A stretch of 64,000 bases of DNA from NCBI GenBank assembly GCA_944384855.1, contig CALWUY010000065.1:1-64000 (forward strand), written 5' to 3'. This document shows positions 8,239 through 16,215 of this stretch, in pieces. Under the pieces are notes generated by a model. It ran no database searches, was not told where the DNA came from, and saw nothing but the letters and a program-made list of their open reading frames with translations. How positions within the stretch are numbered: position 1 is the first letter of the stretch; each line of letters opens with the position of its first letter. Source of the stretch: an uncultured Clostridia bacterium. GTDB lineage: Bacteria; Bacillota; Clostridia; Oscillospirales; Acutalibacteraceae. The position numbers were made by a program, and so were the translations under genes.

Positions 8239-9096
8239 TTATCCACGCTCCTTTGCATAAGCCAGCATAATCTCTTCAATCGTTGTTCTTTCTAATAATA
8301 AATTCATTGAATATTGTTTTATTGTTTCCGCCTTATCTGTAATGCCCTCAAAGCCGTATTTGCTTTTGTCACAACGCAGCATAAGAGCCTCTATATCCGG
8401 TGTAAGATGTTTAAGGTCGCCTTTTACCGTCCTGAATTTTTCTAATAAAGCGTCTTTATCTTCTTCAAAAACTATAGAGCCAGCATTTATCATAATCAGC
8501 ATATCTGCCGACTTGTCAAGATCCGTTGTATTGTGAGTGGAGTAAAAAACAGCTCTGCCTCCCGGTTCCACATATTCTTTTAAAATAGAGATAAACTGTT
8601 CTCGCATCAGTGGGTCAAGACCGCTGGTAGGTTCATCCATAATCAGCAATTCAGCATTATGTGATAACGCCAGCGCTAAAGAATATTTCATTTTCATTCC
8701 TTTTGAAAGTGTTCCTACAGTCTGTTCCTTCCGTAATGAAAACCGTTCTAAATATTTTTGAAATATACGGTCGTCCCAATTTGAATATGACGGAGAAATG
8801 ATTGCAGTCATATCTTTTATTGATAATTCATCATAAAAACAACCGCTGTCAAAAACTACTCCTATTTTATCCTTAAATTGTTTTTCGCTTGAAGAAATAT
8901 CTTTGCCTCGAAATTTGATTGTACCGGCGTCCGTGTGAATAAGATTTAAAATTGAGTGAATAGTTGTTGTCTTCCCGGCGCCGTTTATTCCGATAAAGCC
9001 GGTTATGCAGCCTTCTTGTATGTTAAAGCTGACATTTTGCAAGCTAAATTTATCATAGCTTTTTTTCAAGCCGGAAACTTCTAAAATAGCAGCCAT
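8239..9096 (-). CDS. ABC transporter ATP-binding protein
   Basis: 285 residues. Walker A GINGAGKTT near residue 37, Q-loop region with GVVFDSGCFYDEL, signature segment TLSKGMKMKYSLALAL (degenerate form of LSGGQ, common in BcrA/YtrB-type exporters), Walker B LLIMDEPTSGLDP near 152 and the switch His in FYSTHNT. A C-terminal 80-residue extension is usual for drug/peptide exporters. GAGGAGG precedes the ATG by 8 bases. It sits between the GntR regulator and the permease with 0-2 base gaps, a standard YtrA-B-C-like arrangement. Confidence 0.9.
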   Translation of the reverse strand: MAAILEVSGLKKSYDKFSLQNVSFNIQEGCITGFIGINGAGKTTTIHSILNLIHTDAGTIKFRGKDISSSEKQFKDKIGVVFDSGCFYDELSIKDMTAIISPSYSNWDDRIFQKYLERFSLRKEQTVGTLSKGMKMKYSLALALSHNAELLIMDEPTSGLDPLMREQFISILKEYVEPGGRAVFYSTHNTTDLDKSADMLIMINAGSIVFEEDKDALLEKFRTVKGDLKHLTPDIEALMLRCDKSKYGFEGITDKAETIKQYSMNLLLERTTIEEIMLAYAKERG

Positions 9097-9474
9097 TTAT
9101 TTTGCCTCCTCATAAAGAATATCCATCATTGCGTTTAATTCTTCTTTTGTGATATTTAATGACTTTGCCGTCTGTATCATGTCCTGCATTTTTTCTTCAA
9201 CCATACGGCGTTTCGAATCTATCAGCAGTTCAATATTACTCGCTGATACGAAAGTTCCAATCCCGACCTGACTCACAACAAATCCTTCTTGTTCTAATTC
9301 TTCATATACCCTCCGTATTGTCAAAACGCTTACCTTTAAATCATTAGCAAAAGCTCGTATAGACGGCAGCGGATCGCCCTCGACTAATTCTTCCTTTAAA
9401 ATGGCATCTTTAATTTGATCCTTGATTTGCTGGTATAATGGACTGTCGGAAGTATTTGATATAAGTATTTTCAC
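9097..9474 (-). CDS. GntR-family (YtrA-like) transcriptional regulator
   Basis: About 125 residues: an N-terminal winged helix with PLYQQIKDQIKDAIL, DPLPSIRAFANDLKVSVLTIRRVYEELEQEGFV and GIGTFV, then a short C-terminal helical tail typical of the YtrA subfamily. The start is GTG at 9474, with GGAGGGAG about 9 bases upstream. An in-frame ATG at 9519 cannot be used because it lies inside the -10 element. It heads the exporter operon and most likely represses its own promoter until a ligand or stress relieves it (family knowledge). Confidence 0.88.
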   Translation of the reverse strand: MKILISNTSDSPLYQQIKDQIKDAILKEELVEGDPLPSIRAFANDLKVSVLTIRRVYEELEQEGFVVSQVGIGTFVSASNIELLIDSKRRMVEEKMQDMIQTAKSLNITKEELNAMMDILYEEAK

Positions 9475-9517
9475 AAAATATTTCTCCCTCCATACAGTGT
9501 GATGTTTAGACATATAC

Positions 9518-9546
9518 ATTATATACTATAAGCACTTAATTGTCAA
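9518..9546 (-). promoter_or_regulatory. Consensus promoter of the GntR-ABC operon
   Basis: Perfect TTGACA (9546-9541), 17-base spacer, perfect TATAAT (9523-9518). The -10 is embedded in a direct repeat GTATAT-AAT-GTATAT, a possible GntR operator. Such a strong promoter would need a repressor, which fits autoregulation. Confidence 0.85.
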
Positions 9547-9576
9547 TAGTTTTCTCTAAGCAGCCAGATAAAAATT

Positions 9577-9605
9577 AAGCGGCAGAGATAAACTCTCTGT
9601 CGCTT
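9577..9605 (-). terminator. Orphan terminator-like hairpin
   Basis: AAGCGGCAGAGA (9577-9588) pairs with TCTCTGTCGCTT (9594-9605) with one G-T wobble; on the minus strand it is followed by AATTTTTATC. No gene ends just upstream of it: the nearest minus-strand gene (stop 9848) already has its own terminator at 9811-9835. The rest of the 9547-9847 stretch shows no coding signal. Confidence 0.5.
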
Positions 9606-9810
9606 TGATTACTTTAAACAAAATTCATTTCCATTTCTATCATCTTTCCCGTACACCCCCGCATACTCCGTTCTCTGTATCTATTTCAAATATTTTCCGC
9701 CTTTAGCCTCTCTGTGATAGCATTGTGAATGTATCAGACAGAACAGTGAGAATTTTTTACAAAACAGAAAACTTCAAATAAGACAAAATCATTTCGGCTC
9801 ACGTTCATAA

Positions 9811-9835
9811 AAAGGACTCCCTATCGGAGTCCTTT
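9811..9835 (-). terminator. Terminator after the 4Fe-4S protein gene
   Basis: AAAGGACTCC (9811-9820) and GGAGTCCTTT (9826-9835), 5-base loop, followed on the minus strand by TTTATG. Lies 13 bases past the stop at 9848. Confidence 0.82.
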
Positions 9836-9847
9836 AATTAATTATAT

Positions 9848-10549
9848 CTATTCAATTATTTGACCGTCAGTGGATACTGTAATCACCTGCCACGGAATCA
9901 TTTTACCGCTTGCCCTTAACGCCTCTTTTACAGCATTTACTATACCGCCGCAGCAGGGTACTTCCATACGTACAGCGGTAACGCTCTTTATATTATTTTC
10001 TTTTATTATTGCGGTAAGTTTATCAGTATAATCTATATCGTCAAGTTTCGGGCATCCTATAAGTGTAATGCGGTTTTTAATAAAATCACGGTGGAAATCT
10101 CCGTAAGCGTACGCGGTGCAGTCAGCCGCGATAAGCAAGTCAGCCGATTCAAAATACGGAGCGTTTACAGGAACCAGTTTTATTTGTACCGGCCACTGCG
10201 ACAAACGGCTCTTTATTTTTTCCTGATTATTACCGGATTTCTCCTCGCTGTTTCTCAAAATGGCTCTGGATTGCGTACCCGGGCAGCCGATTGCGTGCGG
10301 CCGAACAGATTTCCCCGCTTTTTGGGCTATTACTGCCGCCTCGTTATACGCAGGCGCTTCCCGCTCCTCAAAAGAAATCGCGTCAACCGGACATGCCGGC
10401 AGACAGTCCCCTAATCCGTCGCAGTAATCCTCCCGAGTAAGCTTCGCTTTGCCGTTTACCATCTCTATAGCTCCCTCATGGCAGGCAGAAGCGCACGCCC
10501 CGCATCCGTTGCATTTTTCCTCATCTATCTTAATTATCTTTCTTATCAT
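9848..10549 (-). CDS. 4Fe-4S ferredoxin-type protein with C-terminal domain
   Basis: 233 residues. The first 60 hold two iron-sulfur motifs: KCNGCGACASACHEGAI (CxxCxxCxxxC) and a modified second one, YCDGLGDCLPACPVDAI, in which the first cysteines are rearranged. The remainder includes GCPGTQSRAIL, an AADCTAYAYGDFH segment and VPCCGGIVNAVKEAL, a pattern seen in conserved 4Fe-4S proteins of anaerobes that probably pass electrons or sense redox state in the cytoplasm. Its start overlaps the end of the upstream TIGR04076-like gene by 20 bases. Co-transcribed, and divergent from a Crp/Fnr regulator. Partner enzyme unknown. Confidence 0.78.
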   Translation of the reverse strand: MIRKIIKIDEEKCNGCGACASACHEGAIEMVNGKAKLTREDYCDGLGDCLPACPVDAISFEEREAPAYNEAAVIAQKAGKSVRPHAIGCPGTQSRAILRNSEEKSGNNQEKIKSRLSQWPVQIKLVPVNAPYFESADLLIAADCTAYAYGDFHRDFIKNRITLIGCPKLDDIDYTDKLTAIIKENNIKSVTAVRMEVPCCGGIVNAVKEALRASGKMIPWQVITVSTDGQIIE

Positions 10550-10811
10550 TTTTTATACTCCTCTCAATTTTGAATACATTTATAACGTCGCTGTCAGGAC
10601 AGCAGAAACATACCTCGCCGTTTGACGCCTTAGGCGGCGAACCGCCGTACTTTATTATATCAATATACGGAAAGGCAACATGCATAGCCATAGGGCAAAG
10701 CTTTCCTCTGTCGTCAGCATAATTGAATGTATCTCCTATTTTATGACCTCTGTGACAGCTTTCTTTGCCTATTTTATTTATAAGTTTTATTGTTATTTCA
10801 CTGTCTTTCAA
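10530..10811 (-). CDS. TIGR04076-family small protein
   Basis: About 93 residues. The pattern CHRGHKIGDTF, then LCPMAMHVAFPYIDIIKYGG and VCFCCPDSDVINVFKIER, is that of the TIGR04076 family, small cysteine-rich proteins of anaerobes with no known function. The likely start is TTG at 10811, eight bases after GGAGG; the in-frame GTG at 10820 is part of that ribosome binding site. Its neighbours (iron-sulfur protein downstream, Crp/Fnr regulator divergent) suggest a redox role, which is inference. Confidence 0.75.
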   Translation of the reverse strand: MKDSEITIKLINKIGKESCHRGHKIGDTFNYADDRGKLCPMAMHVAFPYIDIIKYGGSPPKASNGEVCFCCPDSDVINVFKIERSIKNDKKDN

Positions 10812-10831
10812 AATTTTCACCTCCGTGTATG

Positions 10832-10860
10832 TTGACCTGCGTTTAATATTATATTATAAT
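10832..10860 (+). promoter_or_regulatory. Promoter of the Crp/Fnr regulator gene
   Basis: TTGACC (10832-10837), 17-base spacer, TATAAT (10855-10860). The dyad at 10861 begins on the next base, so bound protein would cover the transcription start. Confidence 0.78.
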
Positions 10861-10884
10861 AAAAACAACAAATCGGTTGTTTTT
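10861..10884. promoter_or_regulatory. Perfect dyad between the divergent genes, likely Crp/Fnr-type operator
   Basis: AAAAACAAC (10861-10869) and GTTGTTTTT (10876-10884) form a perfect 9-bp inverted repeat with a 6-base centre, the size of a Crp/Fnr dimer site. It sits just after the -10 of the regulator gene, where binding would repress. Its centre is about 38-41 bases upstream of a plausible start for the minus-strand operon (TATTAA at 10847-10842), where binding would activate. Confidence 0.6.
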
Positions 10885-10903
10885 ACAACGGAAAGGTTTT
10901 TTT

Positions 10904-11563
10904 ATGAAAAAATATATACCAATATTAAAAAAGACTCAATTGTTTCGCGGTATAGGCGATGATGAAATATGTTCTATGCTTGATTGCCTGAGCGCCGAAG
11001 TTAAATCATATAAAAAAGGCGAATATGTATTACGTCAGGGAGAACATATCTCCGCTGTATCTGTTCTTGTGGAAGGTCAGCTGCATATTCAGCAAGACGA
11101 TTACTGGGGTAACAGCAATATTATAAACAATATTGACACGGGCGAAATGTTCGGGGAATCGTATATTACTCCCAAAAGTGAGGCAATGCTCAACAATGTA
11201 ATTGCCGCCAAAGACAGCGCCGTAATGTTTTTTGACGCAAAAAAAATAATCACAGCCTGTCCTTCAGCATGCAGATTTCATTCTGCCGTTATCCAAAATC
11301 TTTTCTTTTCGATATCGGACAAGAACCGTAAGCTTGTTCAAAAACTACGGCACATGTCGAAGCGTACCACACGGGGAAAACTACTGTCTTATTTATCCGA
11401 GGAATCAAGCCGTCAAAACAGCTCCGCGTTTACCATTCCCTTTAACCGTCAGCAGTTAGCCGATTTTCTTTCGGTTGACAGAAGCGCTATGTCCAATGAA
11501 CTGTGCAAAATGCGCGACGAAGGATTGATCGAGTTTTCAAAAAACAGGTTCAGACTTATATAG
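10904..11563 (+). CDS. Crp/Fnr-family transcriptional regulator
   Basis: 219 residues. Cyclic-nucleotide-binding-like beta barrel (residues 10-125; YVLRQGEHISAVSVLVEGQL, GEMFGESYI) and a C-terminal winged helix with FNRQQLADFLSVDRSAMSNELCKMRDEGLI. No N-terminal cysteine cluster of the Fnr type is seen, so an iron-sulfur sensor is unlikely; ligand unknown. GGAAAGG lies 7 bases before the ATG at 10904 (the longer frame from a TTG at 10877 lies inside the operator). Divergent from the iron-sulfur/TIGR04076 pair, which it probably controls through the dyad at 10861-10884. Confidence 0.88.
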   Translation: MKKYIPILKKTQLFRGIGDDEICSMLDCLSAEVKSYKKGEYVLRQGEHISAVSVLVEGQLHIQQDDYWGNSNIINNIDTGEMFGESYITPKSEAMLNNVIAAKDSAVMFFDAKKIITACPSACRFHSAVIQNLFFSISDKNRKLVQKLRHMSKRTTRGKLLSYLSEESSRQNSSAFTIPFNRQQLADFLSVDRSAMSNELCKMRDEGLIEFSKNRFRLI

Positions 11564-11608
11564 CTTAAGATATCGCTTTTTACCGCAAATTAAAACTTAC
11601 GGCATATG

Positions 11609-11649
11609 AAAAGTCGGTTTAAATCCTTTTAGAATTTAAACCGACTTTT
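11609..11649. terminator. Bidirectional terminator
   Basis: AAAAGTCGGTTTAAAT (11609-11624) and its complement (11634-11649), 9-base loop, flanked by T-rich sequence on both strands. It lies between the converging regulator and bile salt hydrolase genes. Confidence 0.85.
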
Positions 11650-11675
11650 TTATTTCCTGAACAGTATCTCACAAT

Positions 11676-12650
11676 TCAGTTTTGCATAAGTATTTTCTGT
11701 TTTGTTATAAGAGGAAACTCTGCCAATACCGCTGAGTCTAAATCCGTGCTGTGCATATCAACACAGGATATACAACGGTTGTCATAGGTGGTGTAATAAT
11801 ACAATCCGCGATTAGTGTTTACGCATGAGCTGTATACCGTAATATCAAAATTCCCCGAATCGGTTCTGCATATTCCGCGGCTCATCTCTACGGAGGAGAG
11901 CAAATGGAAAAACTGACTCACCGACGACTCCTCATCTTCACCGCAGACCGAATTTTCTCTGCCGAACACCATTCTTACAAAACGTGACATTGACGAAACG
12001 TCTCCCGGCAAACCCATCGCGCCAAGGCCCTGACAATATGTTTCAAGGCTCAAATTTTCAGAAAACCGGCAGTCCCCGTTTTCCGGACTTAAATTTCGGT
12101 AATTATTCAGATTAAACAGCTGGTAATCAAACGGAGGATTATTGGTTAAAACTCCGGTCGGATTATCGTAAATACGCAGTCCGTCATACATAGGTTCTGC
12201 AACTAACGATTCGTTCTTATCGGATATAATCCAATGCAGCGGCTGCAGCGGCAGCTTTTCGCTGAAATCGATATTAACAAGATTTATCCGGTCAAGAAGT
12301 AAACGCGCCTCATTAACCGTTTTGCACTTGCCCAGTATCCAGGGTATAAACTCAAAAGGGGTTATATTATCCTTGCCTTCGGCTAAAGGAGCGTAATAAG
12401 CGTTACCCGGAAAATTAAGTCCCGCCATCGACAGTCCGTACTCGTTTGCGGCGTCATAAAAAAGCGGGATATTATCCGCTACTGTCGCCATTCCTATAAC
12501 GGCATAATGATTTTCCATATCCGGCATTTTTCTGAGAGGAAATAAAAAGTTTCTCGGCATAACACAAACTTCTTCACCGTATGACCTGTCCAAGTCAAGA
12601 TTTCTGCCGAAATAATGTTCCTCGGTGACTAAGCTCAAAGCTGTACACAT
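11676..12650 (-). CDS. bsh: Bile salt hydrolase / choloylglycine hydrolase family protein
   Basis: 324 residues when started at ATG 12650, which gives MCTALSLVTEEHYFGRNLDL; AAGGTG lies 7-8 bases upstream. After Met removal, Cys2 is the N-terminal nucleophile. Other residues known from the Clostridium perfringens enzyme are in place: Arg16, Asp19, Asn79 (GLNFPGNA), Asn170-171 (VLTNNPPFDYQLFNLNNY) and Arg223 (SSMSRFVR). These enzymes cut glycine or taurine from conjugated bile acids in the cytoplasm; penicillin V acylases share the fold, but GLNFPGNA and the NNP-FDYQLFNLNNYR run favour bile salt hydrolase. It follows a sugar isomerase-like gene by about 100 bases and may have its own promoter. 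Strong sign of a gut habitat. Confidence 0.87.
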   Translation of the reverse strand: MCTALSLVTEEHYFGRNLDLDRSYGEEVCVMPRNFLFPLRKMPDMENHYAVIGMATVADNIPLFYDAANEYGLSMAGLNFPGNAYYAPLAEGKDNITPFEFIPWILGKCKTVNEARLLLDRINLVNIDFSEKLPLQPLHWIISDKNESLVAEPMYDGLRIYDNPTGVLTNNPPFDYQLFNLNNYRNLSPENGDCRFSENLSLETYCQGLGAMGLPGDVSSMSRFVRMVFGRENSVCGEDEESSVSQFFHLLSSVEMSRGICRTDSGNFDITVYSSCVNTNRGLYYYTTYDNRCISCVDMHSTDLDSAVLAEFPLITKQKILMQN

Positions 12651-12750
12651 TTTTAACACCTTACATTTGTTTTTATTTATATTATAAATTAATATAACCC
12701 TATTAAAGCCTATTATCCGGCTGATAGCCCTCCTAAACACTGACTGATTT

Positions 12751-13533
12751 TCAGCTTTGCATACCGAATATTTTCAAAGCGGATTTTCCTCTTTCTATAT
12801 CACCGTCAAAATCAGGAGCATATATCGCCTCAAAGCTTATTCTTTTGTTATACCCGCATTTATCAAGCGCCTCGCTCCATTTTATGCAGGCTTCCGTATC
12901 AGAAGGCTCATGCGGGATCCCCCTGTCATCGTCAGGTCTGGCAAGATGTACGTGAAAAAGTAATTCTCCCGCACTTTCGACCGCCTCAAGAGTCTCTTTG
13001 CTTTTGTAAATATGATAAAAATCCGCAAGAACTCCGACATTGGGATTTGAAACGCTTCTGCAAATATCTATACCCTCAGCGACTGTATTTATAAAATTCG
13101 TCTCCCCTGCATTCAGAGGCTCTATCGCTATTTTGATATTATAAGAACCGGCTATATTTCCGCAAAGATTAAGAATCTCACAAAACTGCTGTTCGGCTTT
13201 CTGACGGTCATATTTTTCAGGTATTCTTCTTGCTCCTCCGCTGCCTATTACCGCGACCTCGCATCCTGCCGCTGCAGCGCGTTCCATACCTTTTTTGACA
13301 TACGATTCAATATTCAGAAGATTAACATCTTCACCTATAAGCTTTATATCCGGAGTAAAAAAGCTGTTGCATGCCTCGCTTTTAAGTCCGCAGTCTTTTA
13401 GCTTCGCCGTAAACAGCCTGAATTCTCCGTCAGTCATAGCAGAAAATCTGCAAAAAGGTGATTCTACATAATCATATCCTGCCCCGGCTACCGACTCAAA
13501 TTTATCTTCTCCGCAGCAAACTCCGAATTTCAT
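12751..13533 (-). CDS. Sugar phosphate isomerase/epimerase-type TIM-barrel protein
   Basis: 260 residues, starting MKFGVCCGEDKF; GAGAGGTG precedes the ATG by 6 bases. AP-endonuclease-2-like (xylose-isomerase-like) TIM barrel features: EPLNAGETNFINTVAEG (metal-binding Glu) near residue 138, NVGVLADFYHIYKS (Asp, His), LLFHVHLARPDDDRGIPHEP (His) and ISFEAIYAPDF (Glu). Related proteins include hydroxypyruvate isomerase, tagatose epimerase and inositol catabolism enzymes. It lies 70 bases after the GH38 mannosidase gene, so likely handles the released sugar or a derivative. Exact reaction unknown. Confidence 0.78.
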   Translation of the reverse strand: MKFGVCCGEDKFESVAGAGYDYVESPFCRFSAMTDGEFRLFTAKLKDCGLKSEACNSFFTPDIKLIGEDVNLLNIESYVKKGMERAAAAGCEVAVIGSGGARRIPEKYDRQKAEQQFCEILNLCGNIAGSYNIKIAIEPLNAGETNFINTVAEGIDICRSVSNPNVGVLADFYHIYKSKETLEAVESAGELLFHVHLARPDDDRGIPHEPSDTEACIKWSEALDKCGYNKRISFEAIYAPDFDGDIERGKSALKIFGMQS

Positions 13534-13603
13534 TTAAAGCACCTCTCAAAATCAATATTTGTATTACTGCATTAAAAAATTCATCCAATGGAATGCATTC
13601 AGA

Positions 13604-15907
13604 TTACGCTTCGGTCATATAAACTTCACTTAACTTTCCGTCTTCGTATTTAAGCGTTTTTATCTCAAAAGGCGTAAATACCAAATGGAAGGTTTCTTCT
13701 CCTATTCTGAGCACCGCTTCGCACGCGTTTCCCGCATACTCAAAAGCCCTGAATATAAGGCTGTCGTCATACTCACACTTTTTGGCGGCTGAGAGCATTA
13801 CCGAATCGCCGTCCAATCCATAAGCACTCTCAGGGACAATGTCTTTCCCTGTGTGATTGGTTTCACATACAACTACCGGCGGATTAAGAAAATTCTGCGC
13901 GTCCTTATAGCCATCCGAATTAAAGGCAACCCGTATTTTCCCTTCACTTATACCCTGAGAAAGAAATTCGTGGTCAGCAGAATGATCTATTTCATCCATA
14001 CTGAGATTGCCGTAAATCGGACTTCTCAAAACAGTAAGTCCCAGCACACCGTTTTGCATATTATATGAAAAAATACTGTCCGCTATAAAGGTTATGCCGC
14101 CGGACTTTATCCAGCTGCCCATCGGAACGTCCGCGGCGCTCTCAGCTCTTTGTATGGCTCCGTAAGGGACCGATACCGTATGTATGTTTCCGGCTTCATT
14201 TTCAAGTTTGAAAACCATGTGCTTTTCATTCCAGTTGACACTGTAGGACACATCAAAATAATCCTCATCATGATAAAACGTGTAATAAACAGAAAGTAAC
14301 GAATTTTTCAATACATAATCATACTTTATAACTGTTCTTATACTTCCGTCTTCGGTAACTGTACGGTTTTCAGGTATAAAGTTATACTTTTCATCTGAGT
14401 ATCCGGTAATATTGAAGCTCCATGTGTCTCCCATATCAATGTAACATACGGGTTCAAGCATTCGTCCACTTAATTTTTTACCGCTTTTCTTTTCGATTAT
14501 ACTCTCTATACATCCGGATTTATCCGAAAAATCAATTCTGTATTTTTCGGTTTCGATATACTTTTCGTATTTACCGCTGTTTCCCGCTTTTGTAATTTCT
14601 TCCCCTGTCTGATAAAGTTTTAATACTTTATATCCGGCTGATTTTACCTTTGCTTTGAATACAAACCTTGACCTGAATCCGTCAAGCGCGCAGCGTTCTT
14701 TGATTATCTGGCATTCATATACAGTACCGTCAGAATCTGCCAGCTTTAAGCCTTTGCTGTATAAATCGAATTCATGCAGCCACTGTACCTCTGCCTCTAT
14801 GTAACCGTCATAATCATGTCCGTTGAGATTCCATAAAACCAAGTTCCACGGATTATCAAAACTGTTGCCTGCCGTATCAATTTTAGCCGTCATGCGCTGA
14901 AGATTGTAATGCATAATTTCAGATGAAGTCTGTATGGCACGTCCAAACGTATTTTCCGCGTCAATATACGCGTCCTTGATACACGCTCCGCCCAATATAT
15001 CGTGGAACTGATTGAAAAGTATGTCATGCCAGCAGTTTTCGATTTTCTCACTGTCATAAATTCCGGATATAACAGACGCCGCTTCAGCATTAAGCGCTGA
15101 AAATTCAGCCTTACGGTTTAAAGCCTTGATTTTCGGATTATTGCTGTAAACTCCGAAATCTCCGGTCAGAAGTTCTTTTTCAAAAACCGGCAATTTCCCT
15201 CTGTCAATTGCAAAAAAACCGGAAACCGATGAAAATACCGCGTCAGGGGTATTATTTATCTCGGCTATCATCTTCTTTGTCGGCGCGCCGCCGTGGTCGG
15301 TTACCCCGTAAACTATAATCAGGTCATTTTCTCTGTCGCTTTGCTGTAGTGTAGCACGAAGATCCTTTGAATACATATCGTCTGTTCTAAAGGTTTTTAT
15401 TTTGCTTGAATCTATTCCCTGCCATAAAAAATACTGAGCCGGCAAAGATACATGATGTTTCTCAGGTCTGGTAAAGCAATAGTTATTTACCCTGCTTTTT
15501 TTGAGAATCTGAGGAAGCTGCGGGCTGTGACCGAAACTGTCAACATTGAAAACGGTATCGGAGAATATTCCGAAAGTGTTTTTCAAATACTTCTGACCGT
15601 ATAATCCCTGTCTGACATAGCTTTCTCCCGATGCCGAATAGCAGTCCGGCTGGACCCACCAGGCTTCTGCCAAGTCCCATCTGCCTTCTTTAACTCTTTG
15701 CTTTATTTCTTCGAACATATCGGGATCAGTATTTCTTATCCACTCGAAAACAGGCGGAGTTGAAAAGGAATATATAAATTTGCCGTCTTCCTTCATTCTG
15801 TCAAGCGCGGAACGGAAAGTAGCTCTTATTGATGACATTCCTTCATCCCAGCTCCATAACCAGACCGGATCAAAATGAGTGTTCCCTATCATATACAATT
15901 TGCGCAT
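13604..15907 (-). CDS. Alpha-mannosidase, glycoside hydrolase family 38
   Basis: 767 residues, no signal peptide. N-terminal GH38 catalytic barrel: NTHFDPVWLWSWDEG with the zinc-binding His-x-Asp at residues 10-12; AEAWWVQPDCYSASGES near 75; FNVDSFGHSPQLPQILKK near 120 containing the nucleophile Asp and a zinc His pair. QFHDILGGACIKDAY near 305 is the second conserved GH38 block. The C-terminal beta domains follow. It would trim alpha-mannosyl residues from imported N-glycan or mannoside fragments. GGGGAGG precedes the ATG by 7 bases. Somewhat shorter than the usual 850-1000 residues. Confidence 0.87.
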   Translation of the reverse strand: MRKLYMIGNTHFDPVWLWSWDEGMSSIRATFRSALDRMKEDGKFIYSFSTPPVFEWIRNTDPDMFEEIKQRVKEGRWDLAEAWWVQPDCYSASGESYVRQGLYGQKYLKNTFGIFSDTVFNVDSFGHSPQLPQILKKSRVNNYCFTRPEKHHVSLPAQYFLWQGIDSSKIKTFRTDDMYSKDLRATLQQSDRENDLIIVYGVTDHGGAPTKKMIAEINNTPDAVFSSVSGFFAIDRGKLPVFEKELLTGDFGVYSNNPKIKALNRKAEFSALNAEAASVISGIYDSEKIENCWHDILFNQFHDILGGACIKDAYIDAENTFGRAIQTSSEIMHYNLQRMTAKIDTAGNSFDNPWNLVLWNLNGHDYDGYIEAEVQWLHEFDLYSKGLKLADSDGTVYECQIIKERCALDGFRSRFVFKAKVKSAGYKVLKLYQTGEEITKAGNSGKYEKYIETEKYRIDFSDKSGCIESIIEKKSGKKLSGRMLEPVCYIDMGDTWSFNITGYSDEKYNFIPENRTVTEDGSIRTVIKYDYVLKNSLLSVYYTFYHDEDYFDVSYSVNWNEKHMVFKLENEAGNIHTVSVPYGAIQRAESAADVPMGSWIKSGGITFIADSIFSYNMQNGVLGLTVLRSPIYGNLSMDEIDHSADHEFLSQGISEGKIRVAFNSDGYKDAQNFLNPPVVVCETNHTGKDIVPESAYGLDGDSVMLSAAKKCEYDDSLIFRAFEYAGNACEAVLRIGEETFHLVFTPFEIKTLKYEDGKLSEVYMTEA

Positions 15908-15960
15908 ATTTTACCTCCCCGTATACTGTAAATATTCATTTACGTAATTTTTTCACACTC

Positions 15961-15989
15961 AGTATACAGGTTTTTATGCGATTTTTCAA
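15961..15989 (-). promoter_or_regulatory. Promoter of the GH38 gene
   Basis: TTGAAA (15989-15984), 17-base spacer, TATACT (15966-15961) on the minus strand, about 54 bases before the ATG at 15907. Confidence 0.7.
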
Positions 15990-16129
15990 TACCAAACACA
16001 TCATAAAAAGCAAATGTTTCTGTTTAAAGATTGATTATACGGCTTATTGATCAACCGATACCGGTTTTATGCGTATTTGAAACTGAAATAATATAAAATC
16101 CAATCTTATAAAAATTATTTGAATTTCTC

Positions 16130-16158
16130 TTGACAAATACCCCTACGGGGTATATACT
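16130..16158 (+). promoter_or_regulatory. Copper-regulated promoter of csoR-copA
   Basis: Perfect TTGACA (16130-16135), 17-base spacer, TATACT (16153-16158). The spacer consists almost entirely of the CsoR-type operator, so repressor and RNA polymerase would exclude one another. Confidence 0.88.
16137..16153. promoter_or_regulatory. CsoR operator O1
   Basis: ATACCCCTACGGGGTAT: perfect 7-bp arms with a 3-base centre, the classic CsoR GC-rich pseudo-palindrome, placed between the -35 and -10. Confidence 0.85.
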
Positions 16159-16171
16159 TAAAGCAGTTTAA

Positions 16172-16188
16172 ATACCCACTACAGGTAT
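16172..16188. promoter_or_regulatory. Second, weaker CsoR-like operator O2
   Basis: ATACCCACTACAGGTAT: same 17-base length as O1 with outer ATACC/GGTAT arms kept. Its centre is 35 bases downstream of that of O1, in the leader between the transcription start and the csoR ribosome binding site. Confidence 0.6.
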
Positions 16189-16215
16189 ATAAACGCAGAA
16201 CAGGAGGAATAAGCG

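Noticed and set aside
9475-9519. ATG start at 9519 for the GntR regulator
   Set aside because: The ATG lies within the -10 hexamer of a consensus promoter, so it is not in the transcript.
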